From the NCBI GenBank assembly GCA_023416745.1, contig JAEZHF010000020.1, positions 1 through 64,000 on the forward strand: a DNA stretch of 64,000 nucleotides, given 5' to 3'. The notes under the pieces are model-generated. The model searched no databases. It had not been told where the DNA came from and saw only the letters and a program-made list of their open reading frames with translations. The stretch comes from Bacillota bacterium (GTDB taxonomy: Bacteria; Bacillota; Clostridia; Christensenellales; SZUA-584). Shown in pieces: positions 1 through 8,656 of the stretch (position 1 is its first letter; each line of letters opens with the position of its first letter). The translations under genes were made by a program, and so were the position numbers.

Positions 1-54
1 TGCCAAGAGCTTCTTCCTTTGTTCCCTACGTTCCGGTGTAATCTTTCGTGCCAT
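1..54 (-). CDS. N-terminus of a transposase (partial, runs off the window)
   Basis: The ATG at 54 has a CGGAGG Shine-Dalgarno 6-7 bases upstream, and the frame stays open to the window edge. The visible 18 residues begin MARKITPERREQRKKLL and are strongly basic, as expected for the DNA-binding start of a transposase. The assignment rests mainly on position: the gene starts about 70 bases inside an IS-like terminus. Too little is visible to name the family with certainty. Confidence 0.5.
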   Translation of the reverse strand, partial: MARKITPERREQRKKLLA

Positions 55-125
55 GAAAAAACCTCCGTTTAGGTGCTTCCTTCTTACACCTTATCGGAGG
101 TTTACACAAAATTCAGGACAGTCTC
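1..125 (-). mobile_element. Right end of an insertion sequence, probably IS256-like
   Basis: The bases from 125 down to about 99 read GAGACTGTCCTGAATTTTG followed by TGTAAAC, which resembles the terminal inverted repeat of IS256-type elements. An SD (CGGAGG) and a short reading frame start just inside it. Only the terminus lies in the window, so the family is an inference from the look of the end. The other end and any target duplication are out of view. It abuts a truncated reading frame that begins at 126, which marks the insertion point. Confidence 0.55.
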
Positions 126-326
126 CAGGTAGCATCATATTCAAACTTAAATTGTATTGATATTGGGCTGTATGTTGTTACAACTACCAATTTTCAAAAT
201 AAACTAATAAAAGACTATGGCCTAAAATGGTCTGGATCACTATCATATGAGAAAGTAATCAAATACCTGCCGCAGTTTAAAAGTGCAATTCAAGTTCCTA
301 TTTTAGTTATTGGTATTGACTTGTAA
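126..326 (+). pseudogene. 3' remnant of a type II restriction endonuclease-like gene, truncated by the IS
   Basis: An open frame runs from the IS junction to a TAA at 324-326 and encodes 66 residues with no start of its own. It contains NCIDIGLYVVTTNFQNKLI and ends VPILVIGIDL. A strand-forming 'DIG' stretch followed by a hydrophobic 'PILVIGID' end is what I recall for the C-terminal part of BglII/BstYI-like endonucleases; I could not run a comparison. It is AT-rich like the neighbouring accessory genes. With its front removed by the IS it must be inactive. No cognate methyltransferase is visible in the window, though one may lie beyond the left edge. Confidence 0.45.
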
Positions 327-433
327 CCTCGTCCATGCTTGAGCAAATGCTATTGTCGTTAATATATTCCAGCATAAGGCGAAAAATAACCCATTGAGAA
401 ACCTCAACCCATATAGCGCAGGCCAGCATGGTT

Positions 434-1384
434 TTATTCGTATTTATTAAAATATTCCTTGCCAAACTGCCAGATGTACTTATCTAGCTCTTTGAGGTTG
501 TACCTGTCCAAATGATAGAAGCTTCTGAATTCCTCCAGTATTGATTTGAAGCGAGTATAATTCTTCAATTCATCATTCCTGAATACAGCAAAACCGTCCA
601 TTTTTCGATAATACCGCAGCACCTCATCCACATAACTATCATAAATTGGGTAATCGAGCGGCCTATGGTGACTACAATACTTCGTGGCAAATGAGTAGAA
701 ATTCAATGTTTTTCCACTGATTACAACTTCCTTTATGTCGTCCACCAGGGTAACATCTCCGCGCTGTAGGCGATCATCAATATGTAGCGAAAGGATGTGC
801 TTTGCAACAGGATAGACTTTATAAATGTTGGTACTGTAAAAATCATTAAGCACCGATACCTTAAGCAAAATGTCAGAAATATTTTCGTTCTCCGGGCTGA
901 GCCTTAAGAACAACAGGTTAAGAGCATCCTCCTGAAGGTGGTAATCTTCCAGCGCGTCCCACCGTGCAAGATAGTACTCAACCTGTTCAACTGACGGGTT
1001 CGGAAGTGTCTTTCTCGTTTTCGCTGATGAACTTTCTCTTACATTTGTAACGCGCGAGATATTTTCCGGTATTAGAATGGCAGATTCGCTTTGGAGAAAT
1101 CGTCTGAATTTACGCAGATGCGCCATATAACCGCTCACATTTGATTCTGCATTTCCACTTGACTGCTGATGCAAAAGTTCAGAAAGCGTTTTTTTACCAA
1201 GTTCTTCAAAGCTATTCGAAAAGACTACATTCCAAAATAAATCTGCGCCCTCTTTTCTCCAAATGTAGAAAGCATCTGTAGAGGAAGTCATAATAGTGTT
1301 TCTTGATAAACCCTGTCCATTCAAATACTTCCTATAAGCCGCTTTGATATCCTCAAGAGAACGATTTGTAATATCCTCAATCAT
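434..1384 (-). CDS. Unknown two-domain protein of a defence/accessory island
   Basis: This gene encodes 316 residues when started at the ATG at 1384, which has a strong GGAGG 8-9 bases upstream. A GTG at 1444 would add 20 residues but has no good SD. Residues about 5-110 look like an integrase-type SAM-like helical domain (SLEDIKAAYRKYLNGQGLS, later GYMAHLRKFRRFLQ), but no recombinase catalytic domain follows. The C-terminal part carries SFATKYCSHHRPLDYPIYDS, a motif I associate with helix-hairpin-helix, glycosylase-like proteins near restriction genes; this is weak evidence. It is AT-rich relative to the core genome. It converges on the truncated endonuclease remnant and lies just downstream of the frameshifted small gene at 1437-1746. 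Function unknown. Confidence 0.6.
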   Translation of the reverse strand: MIEDITNRSLEDIKAAYRKYLNGQGLSRNTIMTSSTDAFYIWRKEGADLFWNVVFSNSFEELGKKTLSELLHQQSSGNAESNVSGYMAHLRKFRRFLQSESAILIPENISRVTNVRESSSAKTRKTLPNPSVEQVEYYLARWDALEDYHLQEDALNLLFLRLSPENENISDILLKVSVLNDFYSTNIYKVYPVAKHILSLHIDDRLQRGDVTLVDDIKEVVISGKTLNFYSFATKYCSHHRPLDYPIYDSYVDEVLRYYRKMDGFAVFRNDELKNYTRFKSILEEFRSFYHLDRYNLKELDKYIWQFGKEYFNKYE

Positions 1385-1436
1385 CAAGCTTATCCTCCGA
1401 CGGGTCAAATAAATTACAAACTGCTTTTTGTTCTTA

Positions 1437-1746
1437 TCATTCACCTTTATTCAGTTTCATTTCCTGAAGTATAGCGTTCATAGCCCGTAAATTCTGCTTT
1501 GAATAATTAGCTAATGGACTGACAACCAGAGTATCATTGATGCCTTTTTCAATGAGGATTTGCTTATTATTTTGTACTTTCATTTTCAATGAATTTGGCT
1601 TTATGCTAGGCAGATTTTTCTGCAGAACAGCATTGAAATTTACTAACATGCATGCTGTTCCTGTTTACCACATAGTATTCTATATATTTCCTGCTGCACA
1701 ATCTATCTTCTTCGTCTGTCCAGCGGTGTTTATTTTCATTTACCAC
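1437..1746 (-). pseudogene. Small SANT/Myb-like DNA-binding protein, broken by a 1-nt frameshift
   Basis: A GTG at 1746 with AAGGAG 8 bases upstream opens a frame that reads HRWTDEEDRLCSRKYIEYYV and then hits TAG soon after about 1640. In the next frame the reading continues as NAVLQKNLPSIKPNSLKMK and ends at 1437. Removing one base from the AAATTT run near 1638 joins the two halves into a single protein of about 102 residues. The RWTDEED start resembles a SANT/Myb-like helix. The short frame starting at the internal ATG at 1649 is therefore probably not a gene by itself. The break may be a real mutation or a homopolymer sequencing error. Confidence 0.6.
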
Positions 1747-1906
1747 ATCTATCACTCCTTAAAAGATCTAATGCAGGAATTAGTATGTATATATATTAAC
1801 TTTTATTATTATTATTTACAATAACCTCTTATGTTTAGTGCTTCCTCTCCTCTCCCCTCACCTCCCCATCCTACCACACCTCCTTTTCCAAATCCGTTCA
1901 TCTTTG

Positions 1907-1935
1907 TTGATTTTTTTCCACATCCGCCGTATACT
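1907..1935 (+). promoter_or_regulatory. Likely sigma-A promoter of the zinc-ribbon protein gene
   Basis: TTGATT (1907-1912) and TATACT (1930-1935) are separated by 17 bases, about 100 bases before the start at 2035. The surrounding 1840-1900 is a C/T-rich low-complexity stretch. No gene is visible between 1747 and 2034. Confidence 0.5.
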
Positions 1936-2034
1936 AAAATCAACCATTTCCATACACATACTGGCACACACGCGGGTCTGCGGCGGCGGCCTTGCGCGTA
2001 TATATTCAATAAAACTGTATAAGGGGCTTTGCAT

Positions 2035-4278
2035 ATGTTTTGTTCAAAATGCGGCGGCAAGCTGACGGCAGGCATGGGGTTTTGCACGCAGTGCGGGCAT
2101 CCGGTGTCCGCGCCGCCCGTTGGCACACCGTCTTTGGGGGCGTCCGTTTACGCGCCGCCCGCGTTCATACCAGTGCCGCGCCGACGGAGGGTGTGGCCCT
2201 TCGTGCTGATCGGGTGCGTGCTGCTGCTGGGCGGGGCCGCGCTTGCGCTGGTGCTCACCGGCGTGCTGGCACATACGCCCGCGTCCACGCAGGCATCGGC
2301 GGAGGCGGAAGCTGTGAACACGCTGCCGGCGGACGCGCTGCTGGCGGAGGCGCAGCGCTTCCTGTCCGAGGGCGACTACAAGAAGGCCGTGCGGGACTTT
2401 GAGGATTACATCGCGCTGGTGCCTGCAGACGCGACGGGCTACATCGGGCTGGCACAGGCGCAGTCGGCGCTGGGGGACGCGGAGGCGGCGCAGAAGACAC
2501 TGGAGTCCGGTCTTGCCGCGGCGTCGGACACCTCGCTGCTGCGGCAGTACGCGCTGCGGCTGTCGGGCGGGCCGTTGTCGGACGCGGCCAAGGCCTACGC
2601 GGACATGGTGTACGCGCTCAACACCACGGCGCAGCAGGAAGGCGTGGACGTTTTCGCGGAGCACCATACGCCAAAGCCGCGGGACCTGACGCTGATCTGG
2701 GACAAATCCATCTATCTGCGCGTGGGCAACTCGTTCAACTTCAAGAACGCGGGCAATCTGGCTTATACCGTGTCGCGCAAGCAGCTGATGAACGCCGTCA
2801 CGGGCAATCCGATGGAATACGAGATCTACACGCACCCCGGCACAGGCCGTGTGGAGAAGATCGTCAGCATCGAGTACATCGATGACTATCTGCAGGTCAC
2901 CGACTACTACTACGCGGAGGACGGACGCCCCAACTTCGTGTTCGTGCGCTACGACACGGTGTACACGCCCGAGTCCGCGATGCTCGACATGCAGGGCGAG
3001 CGCTACTTCTTCGACAACGACACGATGGTGCGCTGGCGTGTGATCGACACGTCGGGCCGCAAAGACTATCCGGTGGGCGTGAATGAGGACATACGGGGTG
3101 CGGCGGACAAGAAGTTCGTCACGCTGTACAGCAGCCTCTCCCCCGATATGCAGCAGCGCTACGACGACAACGAGCGCAAGTATCTCAACGCGGCGTACAA
3201 CACGCTGGACGCGGTGACCAAATCACCCGGCGTCAGCAGCATCGTGGGCACGGCGGCGGACCAGAACGGCAACCCCGTCGCGGGCGCGGCGGTGCAGCTG
3301 TACGCGGAGGATTTAAAGGCGTGGGTATACGAGGGCGTGACGGATGCAAACGGCGCTTACGAGATACGCGTGCCGTCGGAGAACCGCACGTTCCATGTGC
3401 GCGTGGCGCAGGCGGGCTGCACGCCGGTGGACGTCTACGGCGTGGAGCTGAGCCCGCAGCTGATCAACGCGTATCTGGAGCCGGCCTGCCTCGTCAGCGA
3501 GAGCAGCAGCCAGCTGGACGTGCGCCTGCTGGTGATCGACGCGTTCAACGCCTTTTCGGGCGGCTACGGCGACGACTATGCCTCCGGCCTGCTGCGTCTG
3601 GATGCGGCGCAGGTGCGCATACGCCCCGGCATCAACAACCGCACGGGTTCGGTGCTGTTCGAGGGGTATTCCGACAGCAAGGGCTGGCTGAGCCTCACGC
3701 TGCCCCCCGGCTGTTACACCGCCGAGGTGCTCAAAGACGGCTACGCGACGGCCTACCTCACCGTGGTGGCGCGCGCATCGGGCGAGGTGGTGCAGCTGTC
3801 TACCACGCCCGTGCTGGGCGGCGGCGAGGTGCGCATCGTGCTCACATGGGGTGCTTCCCCCGCCGATCTGGACTCGCACCTGTTCACGCCGTACGACGCC
3901 GACAGCCAGGACACCACCTACCACATCTGGTACGGCAACATGATGGACTGGAACGGCAACGACCTCGACGTGGACGACACCACCGGCTACGGCCCTGAGA
4001 CGATGACCATCAGTAACTTCGGCACCGGCCTGTACAAATACTACGTGGCGGATTACACCAATTGCGACATGGGCAACCCCGCCTCCTACGACATGTCGTA
4101 CTCCGGCGCGACCGTCTCCGTCTATACGGACCGCGGCCTCGCCGCCTCGTTCCACGTGCCCGTGGGCGCGTCCGGCGTCATCTGGGAGGTGTTCGAGATC
4201 AGCAATATGCAGGTGGTGCCCATCCAGCGGTATTACAGCAACATCAAGGATAAGCCCTGGTGGAACCAGGATAAATAG
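2035..4278 (+). CDS. Zinc-ribbon, single-TM, TPR and beta-sandwich surface protein
   Basis: The protein has about 747 residues. The ATG at 2035 is preferred to the TTG at 2029 because AAGGGG ends 8 bases before it. Order of parts: an N-terminal zinc ribbon (FCSKCGG then FCTQCGHP); a basic stretch and one membrane helix at about 52-80; a TPR-like repeat at about 100-175; a central region with no clear family; carboxypeptidase-regulatory-like sandwiches at about 405-490 and 520-590; and a C-terminal DUF2135/YfaP-like domain (LTWGASPADLDSHL) at about 600-700. Topology suggests a short cytoplasmic zinc ribbon and a long exported part. The gene is far more GC-rich than its neighbours. It appears to stand alone. 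Its role is unknown; a surface or envelope function is an inference. Confidence 0.75.
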   Translation: MFCSKCGGKLTAGMGFCTQCGHPVSAPPVGTPSLGASVYAPPAFIPVPRRRRVWPFVLIGCVLLLGGAALALVLTGVLAHTPASTQASAEAEAVNTLPADALLAEAQRFLSEGDYKKAVRDFEDYIALVPADATGYIGLAQAQSALGDAEAAQKTLESGLAAASDTSLLRQYALRLSGGPLSDAAKAYADMVYALNTTAQQEGVDVFAEHHTPKPRDLTLIWDKSIYLRVGNSFNFKNAGNLAYTVSRKQLMNAVTGNPMEYEIYTHPGTGRVEKIVSIEYIDDYLQVTDYYYAEDGRPNFVFVRYDTVYTPESAMLDMQGERYFFDNDTMVRWRVIDTSGRKDYPVGVNEDIRGAADKKFVTLYSSLSPDMQQRYDDNERKYLNAAYNTLDAVTKSPGVSSIVGTAADQNGNPVAGAAVQLYAEDLKAWVYEGVTDANGAYEIRVPSENRTFHVRVAQAGCTPVDVYGVELSPQLINAYLEPACLVSESSSQLDVRLLVIDAFNAFSGGYGDDYASGLLRLDAAQVRIRPGINNRTGSVLFEGYSDSKGWLSLTLPPGCYTAEVLKDGYATAYLTVVARASGEVVQLSTTPVLGGGEVRIVLTWGASPADLDSHLFTPYDADSQDTTYHIWYGNMMDWNGNDLDVDDTTGYGPETMTISNFGTGLYKYYVADYTNCDMGNPASYDMSYSGATVSVYTDRGLAASFHVPVGASGVIWEVFEISNMQVVPIQRYYSNIKDKPWWNQDK

Positions 4279-4410
4279 CGCTTTGCGCTATCCGATGGCA
4301 AACTCTGTTTGCCTTCGGGGGGGACGCCCAGCTTGTGCGCACAGTATACGGGCTTTGGTGTCCCCCGTCCAGGCCCCGCCCCATAAAGCCCTGCGTCTTA
4401 AATATAAAAA

Positions 4411-4433
4411 GCTGCCAACACTTTGTCAGCAGC
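4411..4433 (-). terminator. Rho-independent terminator of the downstream carboxypeptidase gene
   Basis: GCTGC (4411-4415) pairs with GCAGC (4429-4433), with partial pairing inside. On the minus strand the hairpin is followed by TTTTTATA. It lies about 30 bases past the stop at 4464. The rest of 4279-4463 is C-rich with no gene seen. Confidence 0.6.
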
Positions 4434-4463
4434 CCGACGCCGTTTCGCGGCTTTCGTATTTTT

Positions 4464-5852
4464 CTATTTGATACGGTAACTGTAATGCGGGCGCTTTTTA
4501 CTGAATCGTTTGCGCTTGCGCCGCGTCACCGTCAGCAGGCGAACCACAAGAAATACGATGAGACCCGCTGGTATGATCAGCCAGTACAGCACGCTGCCGT
4601 CCGACTTCTTTATTTCTTCAATGTTGACCGGCTGCACGACGGTCACGGCAGTGCCGCCGCTGGCGTCCGGTTCCGCTCCGGCCTGAAGCACGTCGCGCGT
4701 GGCGATCAGATTGCCCGTATGGATTTCATCGCCGGTGGATTTACTCCTGTACGTCACTGTGCCCAGCACATCGCCCTTGAGTATAGGGGCTTGCAGCGTG
4801 CTGGTATATTCCGGAACAGCCTCGATCGAATCCGTACCGTTCAGTATGCCTTCCGCCAGTTCCTTGTCAATGGTTGCATAAGTTCCGGGGCTCTGCGGCC
4901 CTTCAAACACCAACAGCCCGTCGTTCTCGTCGGTGGACGCGAAATTCTCGATCTGAACTTTTACCGGTTCAGCCTTGTTCAGCAACTGCTGCAAATCTAT
5001 CGTCACATAATTGTTGAACCCGAAATCGAACAGATTCTTGGCAAGCGGCCAGCGGTTCTTGCCATTCGAGGAATCATCCTTGAATATCAGGCAGATCAGG
5101 TTCATATCGTCATTGGATGCAGACACCACCAGACATCCGCCCGCCTGTTCAGTAGAGCCTGTTTTGCCGCCTGTTGCATAAGGATAATAGGCATCCTTAC
5201 CGCTGAGCATCATTGAGTTTGTATTGTTCTTGACCTTTTGCGATTGCTTGTTTGACTGCGGCATCGTATAGGATTCGCGGTCAATGATCTCCATGAACGC
5301 CGGGTTTTTCATCGCATACTGCATGAGCTTGGCCATATCGCTGGCCGTCGTGACGTGCTCTTCGTCATGCATACCGTGCGGGTTCACAAAGTGCGTGTTG
5401 TTCATGCCCAGTGCCTGTGCCTTAGAATTCATCAGGTCGGCGAATTTGGCCACATCGCCGCTCACCGCTTCCGCGACCGCAATGGCCGCGTCGTTGCCGG
5501 AAACCATCATCATGCCATGCAGCAGGTCTCCCAACTCGACAGCTTCATCTTCTTCAAGGTCAAGGGAAGACCCTCTGGCATCCGACGCTTCTTCGCTGAC
5601 TGTCACCTTGGTGTCCATGCTAAGGCCGCTCTCCAGCCCCAGTATGCACGTCATGATCTTGGTGGTGCTGGCCGGCTCAACACGCTCGTCCTTATTTTTT
5701 GCGTACATCTCAAAGCCGGAATCTGCGTCAAGCAGCATTACGGCAAAAGGCTCAACCTCACCGTCATACTGCGGCGCAGCTGCCAACACACTGCCGGCAA
5801 AGCTAAGCATAACAAATGTAAATATAACTAAAACAGTTATGACCCTTCTCAA
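4464..5852 (-). CDS. D-alanyl-D-alanine carboxypeptidase (DacF/PBP5 family), copy 1
   Basis: This 462-residue exported serine peptidase of the S11 family trims the terminal D-Ala from peptidoglycan pentapeptides. It has an N-terminal signal peptide (VITVLVIFTFVMLSFAGSVLA), then STTKIM (SxxK, acyl-enzyme serine), SGNDAA (SxN) and KTGST (KTG) in the usual order. A PBP5-like C-terminal beta domain, a C-terminal membrane helix (LIIPAGLIVFLVVRLL) and a very basic tail follow. The start is TTG at 5852 with GGGGGAT upstream; no ATG fits. It lies 87 bases after a paralogue at 5940-7337, clearly from tandem duplication. Confidence 0.92.
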   Translation of the reverse strand: MRRVITVLVIFTFVMLSFAGSVLAAAPQYDGEVEPFAVMLLDADSGFEMYAKNKDERVEPASTTKIMTCILGLESGLSMDTKVTVSEEASDARGSSLDLEEDEAVELGDLLHGMMMVSGNDAAIAVAEAVSGDVAKFADLMNSKAQALGMNNTHFVNPHGMHDEEHVTTASDMAKLMQYAMKNPAFMEIIDRESYTMPQSNKQSQKVKNNTNSMMLSGKDAYYPYATGGKTGSTEQAGGCLVVSASNDDMNLICLIFKDDSSNGKNRWPLAKNLFDFGFNNYVTIDLQQLLNKAEPVKVQIENFASTDENDGLLVFEGPQSPGTYATIDKELAEGILNGTDSIEAVPEYTSTLQAPILKGDVLGTVTYRSKSTGDEIHTGNLIATRDVLQAGAEPDASGGTAVTVVQPVNIEEIKKSDGSVLYWLIIPAGLIVFLVVRLLTVTRRKRKRFSKKRPHYSYRIK

Positions 5853-5939
5853 ACTGCAACATCCCCCACTATCAGCCTTTATTTCAGGCTGTCATCAACT
5901 ACAGTATATCATAACTGGGACAAAAACATAATCCCGGAA

Positions 5940-7337
5940 CTAGCGGCGTACTCTTTTTCTGCTCACGGCGCGCCGCCTGCGCGCATATCGTTTCTTGCGC
6001 TGGATTGCCATCACGACGAGTATGGCCAGAATTACAGCCAGAGCGGCACCCACGGCGATCAGTATCCATCCGATAAGCCCGATACCGTCGTCTTTGTCCG
6101 TCGGTACCGGCGTTTGGTTATCCGTCTGTTCAGTGCCGGCAGTCTGCGATGGCTGCGCCGGAACGCTGTCTGCCAACGCCACCGCCTGCGACGCAATCAG
6201 TTTACCCTGACAAATCATCTCTCCCGAACCGGTGAGGTAATTGATCACGCCCACCGTTTCACCCTCCGTGACAGGCGCCGTCAGCGACTCACCGCTGTTG
6301 AGCACGATCTGCGTGGTGAGTCCCGCATCCACCTGACTGGCAAGCTCCAGTTCAAACGTCTGATAAGCTTTACCGGTGTTCACGATGTTGAGGCTCAACG
6401 ATTCGCTGCCCGGAGCAGCCCCCTGCACATTTACGCTGACAGGATCGGTACCGTCAATGATGGACTGAATATCTAACGTCTTGAAGTTGTCGAAGCCGAA
6501 CTCGAACATCGACTTGCTCAGCGGCCAGCGTTCACTCCCATTGTATTCGTCCTTAAATACCAAACAGATCAGGTTCACGCCGTCCTTGCTGGCCGAAGAC
6601 ACGAGGCAATCGCCCGCAGCCGGGGTAGAACCCGTCTTGATACCCGTCGCGTACTTATAATAGTATTTATTATTCTTATCAATATCGGTCGGAAGCAAGA
6701 GTTTATTGGTATTGGTCACCACCCACGCCTCGCTGTGCTTATTGTCGGCGGGCATGGTGTAGGTGGTTTGTCCCACTATCTGCGCAAAATCAGGGTTCTG
6801 CATCGCGTATAGCGTGAGCAATGCCATATCGCGCGCAGTCGTGTGATGGTTGTCCACGTGCATGCCGTGTGAAACCACAAAATTGGTGTTTGTCATTCCC
6901 AGATCGCGCGCCTTGTCGTTCATCATATCGGCGAAGCCTTCTTCAGAGCCGCCTAACACTTCAGCCACAGCCACAGCCGCGTCATTACCCGACGCCAGCA
7001 TCATTCCGTTTATCAGGTCTTTAAAGACGATTTCCTCACCAGAAGAGATATGCAGCAATGAACCGCGCTGTTTTGCCGCATTGGACGATACCGTGACGAC
7101 ACTTTCCATATCCCCTTTTTCCAGCGCGAGCAGCAGCGTCATGATCTTGGTTGTACTTGCCGGTTCAACGATCTCATCCGCATTCTTTTCGTATAACACG
7201 TCGCCCGAGTTGGCGTCCAGCAGCATGACCGCATACGGCTCCACTTTGCCGTCGTAAGCGGGCGCGGCCTGCGCGGTGCCCAGATACATCGTCATTACCA
7301 TTAAAACAATGAAAAACAAAGCTGTGACTTTTTTCAA
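5940..7337 (-). CDS. D-alanyl-D-alanine carboxypeptidase (DacF/PBP5 family), copy 2
   Basis: A 465-residue paralogue of the 4464-5852 product with the same layout: signal peptide (about 1-24), STTKIM, SGNDAA, KTGSTPAAG, C-terminal beta domain, a low-complexity Gln/Thr stretch, a membrane helix (IGWILIAVGAALAVILAILVV) and an Arg/Lys-rich tail. The start is a TTG at 7337, with AGGAG about 12 bases upstream, which is longer than usual. A promoter lies at 7372-7400. It acts outside the cell on cross-link donor peptides. The two copies keep all active-site motifs, so both should be active. Spore-coat versus vegetative roles cannot be told from sequence alone. Confidence 0.92.
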   Translation of the reverse strand: MKKVTALFFIVLMVMTMYLGTAQAAPAYDGKVEPYAVMLLDANSGDVLYEKNADEIVEPASTTKIMTLLLALEKGDMESVVTVSSNAAKQRGSLLHISSGEEIVFKDLINGMMLASGNDAAVAVAEVLGGSEEGFADMMNDKARDLGMTNTNFVVSHGMHVDNHHTTARDMALLTLYAMQNPDFAQIVGQTTYTMPADNKHSEAWVVTNTNKLLLPTDIDKNNKYYYKYATGIKTGSTPAAGDCLVSSASKDGVNLICLVFKDEYNGSERWPLSKSMFEFGFDNFKTLDIQSIIDGTDPVSVNVQGAAPGSESLSLNIVNTGKAYQTFELELASQVDAGLTTQIVLNSGESLTAPVTEGETVGVINYLTGSGEMICQGKLIASQAVALADSVPAQPSQTAGTEQTDNQTPVPTDKDDGIGLIGWILIAVGAALAVILAILVVMAIQRKKRYARRRRAVSRKRVRR

Positions 7338-7371
7338 AATCCCGTTAGCTCCTTTTATATAATCACTATTT

Positions 7372-7400
7372 AGTATAACAGCTTAATAAGCGTTTGTGAA
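7372..7400 (-). promoter_or_regulatory. Promoter of the tandem carboxypeptidase genes
   Basis: On the minus strand TTCACA (7400-7395) and TATACT (7377-7372) are 17 bases apart, about 35 bases before the TTG start. This is a sigma-A-like pattern. Bases 7401-7545 show nothing further. Confidence 0.5.
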
Positions 7401-7544
7401 TGCCAATATATACAGCATCCGTGTATTGATTGTAAACATTCATGACCGGATTATAGAATATTCCCGGCTTCGGGATGTTCTCCGGCTCCTTTAGCAATAA
7501 AAACAATGGCTAAATGCAAAAAACGATACGGCAGCGAAATGATA

Positions 7545-7582
7545 AAAAGAAGGCGCTTTACCCTGAGTCCGGCAAAGCGCCT
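7545..7582 (-). terminator. Terminator of the DeoR/dehydrogenase operon
   Basis: AGGCGCTTT (7551-7559) pairs perfectly with AAAGCGCCT (7574-7582). On the minus strand it is followed by TCTTTTTATC. It lies 35 bases after the stop of the zinc dehydrogenase at 7618. Confidence 0.85.
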
Positions 7583-7617
7583 GAAAATAATACGAAGTTA
7601 TATGCTGTCCTTCTTGT

Positions 7618-8646
7618 TCAGGGTATGACAACCGCCTTTACGGCTTTTTCAGTGACCACACTTTCAAACGCCTTGTCGATATCGCTGAACGCAAACGCAG
7701 TAATATATTTTTCCACGTTCAGTTTGCCGCTCACCACCATCTCCAGTACATGCCTGTTTTGAGCCACTGTGGAAGCATGTGCCCCGAAAACGCCCAATTC
7801 CTTGTAGTGAATCAGGTTGCTGTCAAGATGATAATTGTCGACGCCGGGCAGGCCGCCGAACAGGCTTATCCTTCCGTTCTTGTACAGCAGCTCCAGCCCT
7901 TGACGGTGCGTAATACCCGCCGGGGCCGCCGTAATCACCACATCCACACCTCCGCCCGTCATCCGGCGCACTGCATCCATATAGCCAGGGTCACCCGAAT
8001 CGACCACCTCAACGTTGGGCACGAACTGCTTAACGCTTTTACGTCTGCTTTCAGAAATCTCCGCGATGATCACTTGAGCGGCGCCCTGAATATAGGCTAG
8101 CTCGGCATGAATACAGCCAAGATAACCTGAGCCGTAGATGAGCACGTTGTCGCCTTTCTCAATCTTCAGATAAGTCTGCGCGTTCACCGCGCACGCCACC
8201 GGTTCCACCACGGACGCGGCAGTATCCGATATGCTGTCTGGTATCGGTATTAAATGCCCCCGCCGGATTGCCAGCTCAGGAATGCGGATATATTCCGCAA
8301 ACGTCCCGTCAAACTGGAACCCAATGCTTTGCAGGGTGTCGCACATGTTCGTCCGTCCCTTTATGCAGCTCTTGCACTCCCCGCAGCCGATGGCCGGCGC
8401 CATGATATAACGACCGCCCACCTTCAGTCCTGTTGCAGCGTTGGCCTCGACGATTTCGTAGCACGCCTCATGCCCCATCACGATGGGCGTTTTCAGCTTG
8501 GCATTGCCAAAGCGGTATGTCCGAAGATCTGTACCGCAGATGGATGCACACCGTATCTTCGCAACAGCCTCACCCGCGCCCGCCTTGGGCATCGGTACTT
8601 CATCTGTCGAAAATTTCGTCTCGCCGTGGTAAATAAATGCTTTCAT
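7618..8646 (-). CDS. Zinc-dependent medium-chain alcohol/polyol dehydrogenase
   Basis: The protein has 342 residues. The ATG at 8646 has AAGGAGTG just upstream; an upstream in-frame start would overlap the preceding gene and lacks an SD. MDR-family signs: CGTDLRTY with the catalytic zinc Cys, GHE (GHEACYEIVE), a structural-zinc set (CGECKSCIKGRTNMC), a Rossmann glycine motif (YGSGYLGCIHAELA), and VITAAPAG further on. It should oxidise a sugar alcohol or similar alcohol with NAD(P). It is the third gene of an operon after a DeoR regulator and a GatD-like dehydrogenase, 10 bases behind the latter, which supports polyol metabolism. The exact substrate cannot be read from the sequence. Confidence 0.85.
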   Translation of the reverse strand: MKAFIYHGETKFSTDEVPMPKAGAGEAVAKIRCASICGTDLRTYRFGNAKLKTPIVMGHEACYEIVEANAATGLKVGGRYIMAPAIGCGECKSCIKGRTNMCDTLQSIGFQFDGTFAEYIRIPELAIRRGHLIPIPDSISDTAASVVEPVACAVNAQTYLKIEKGDNVLIYGSGYLGCIHAELAYIQGAAQVIIAEISESRRKSVKQFVPNVEVVDSGDPGYMDAVRRMTGGGVDVVITAAPAGITHRQGLELLYKNGRISLFGGLPGVDNYHLDSNLIHYKELGVFGAHASTVAQNRHVLEMVVSGKLNVEKYITAFAFSDIDKAFESVVTEKAVKAVVIP

Positions 8647-8656
8647 TGCACACTCC

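Noticed and set aside
1812..2126. Short frames in the C/T-rich intergenic stretch
   Set aside because: Low-complexity sequence, repeated Pro/Ser/His, no SD; overlaps the promoter and start of the next gene.
2044..4155. Several long frames on both strands over the zinc-ribbon protein gene
   Set aside because: Arg- and Ala-rich shadow translations of a very GC-rich gene; the sense frame has coherent domains and an SD.
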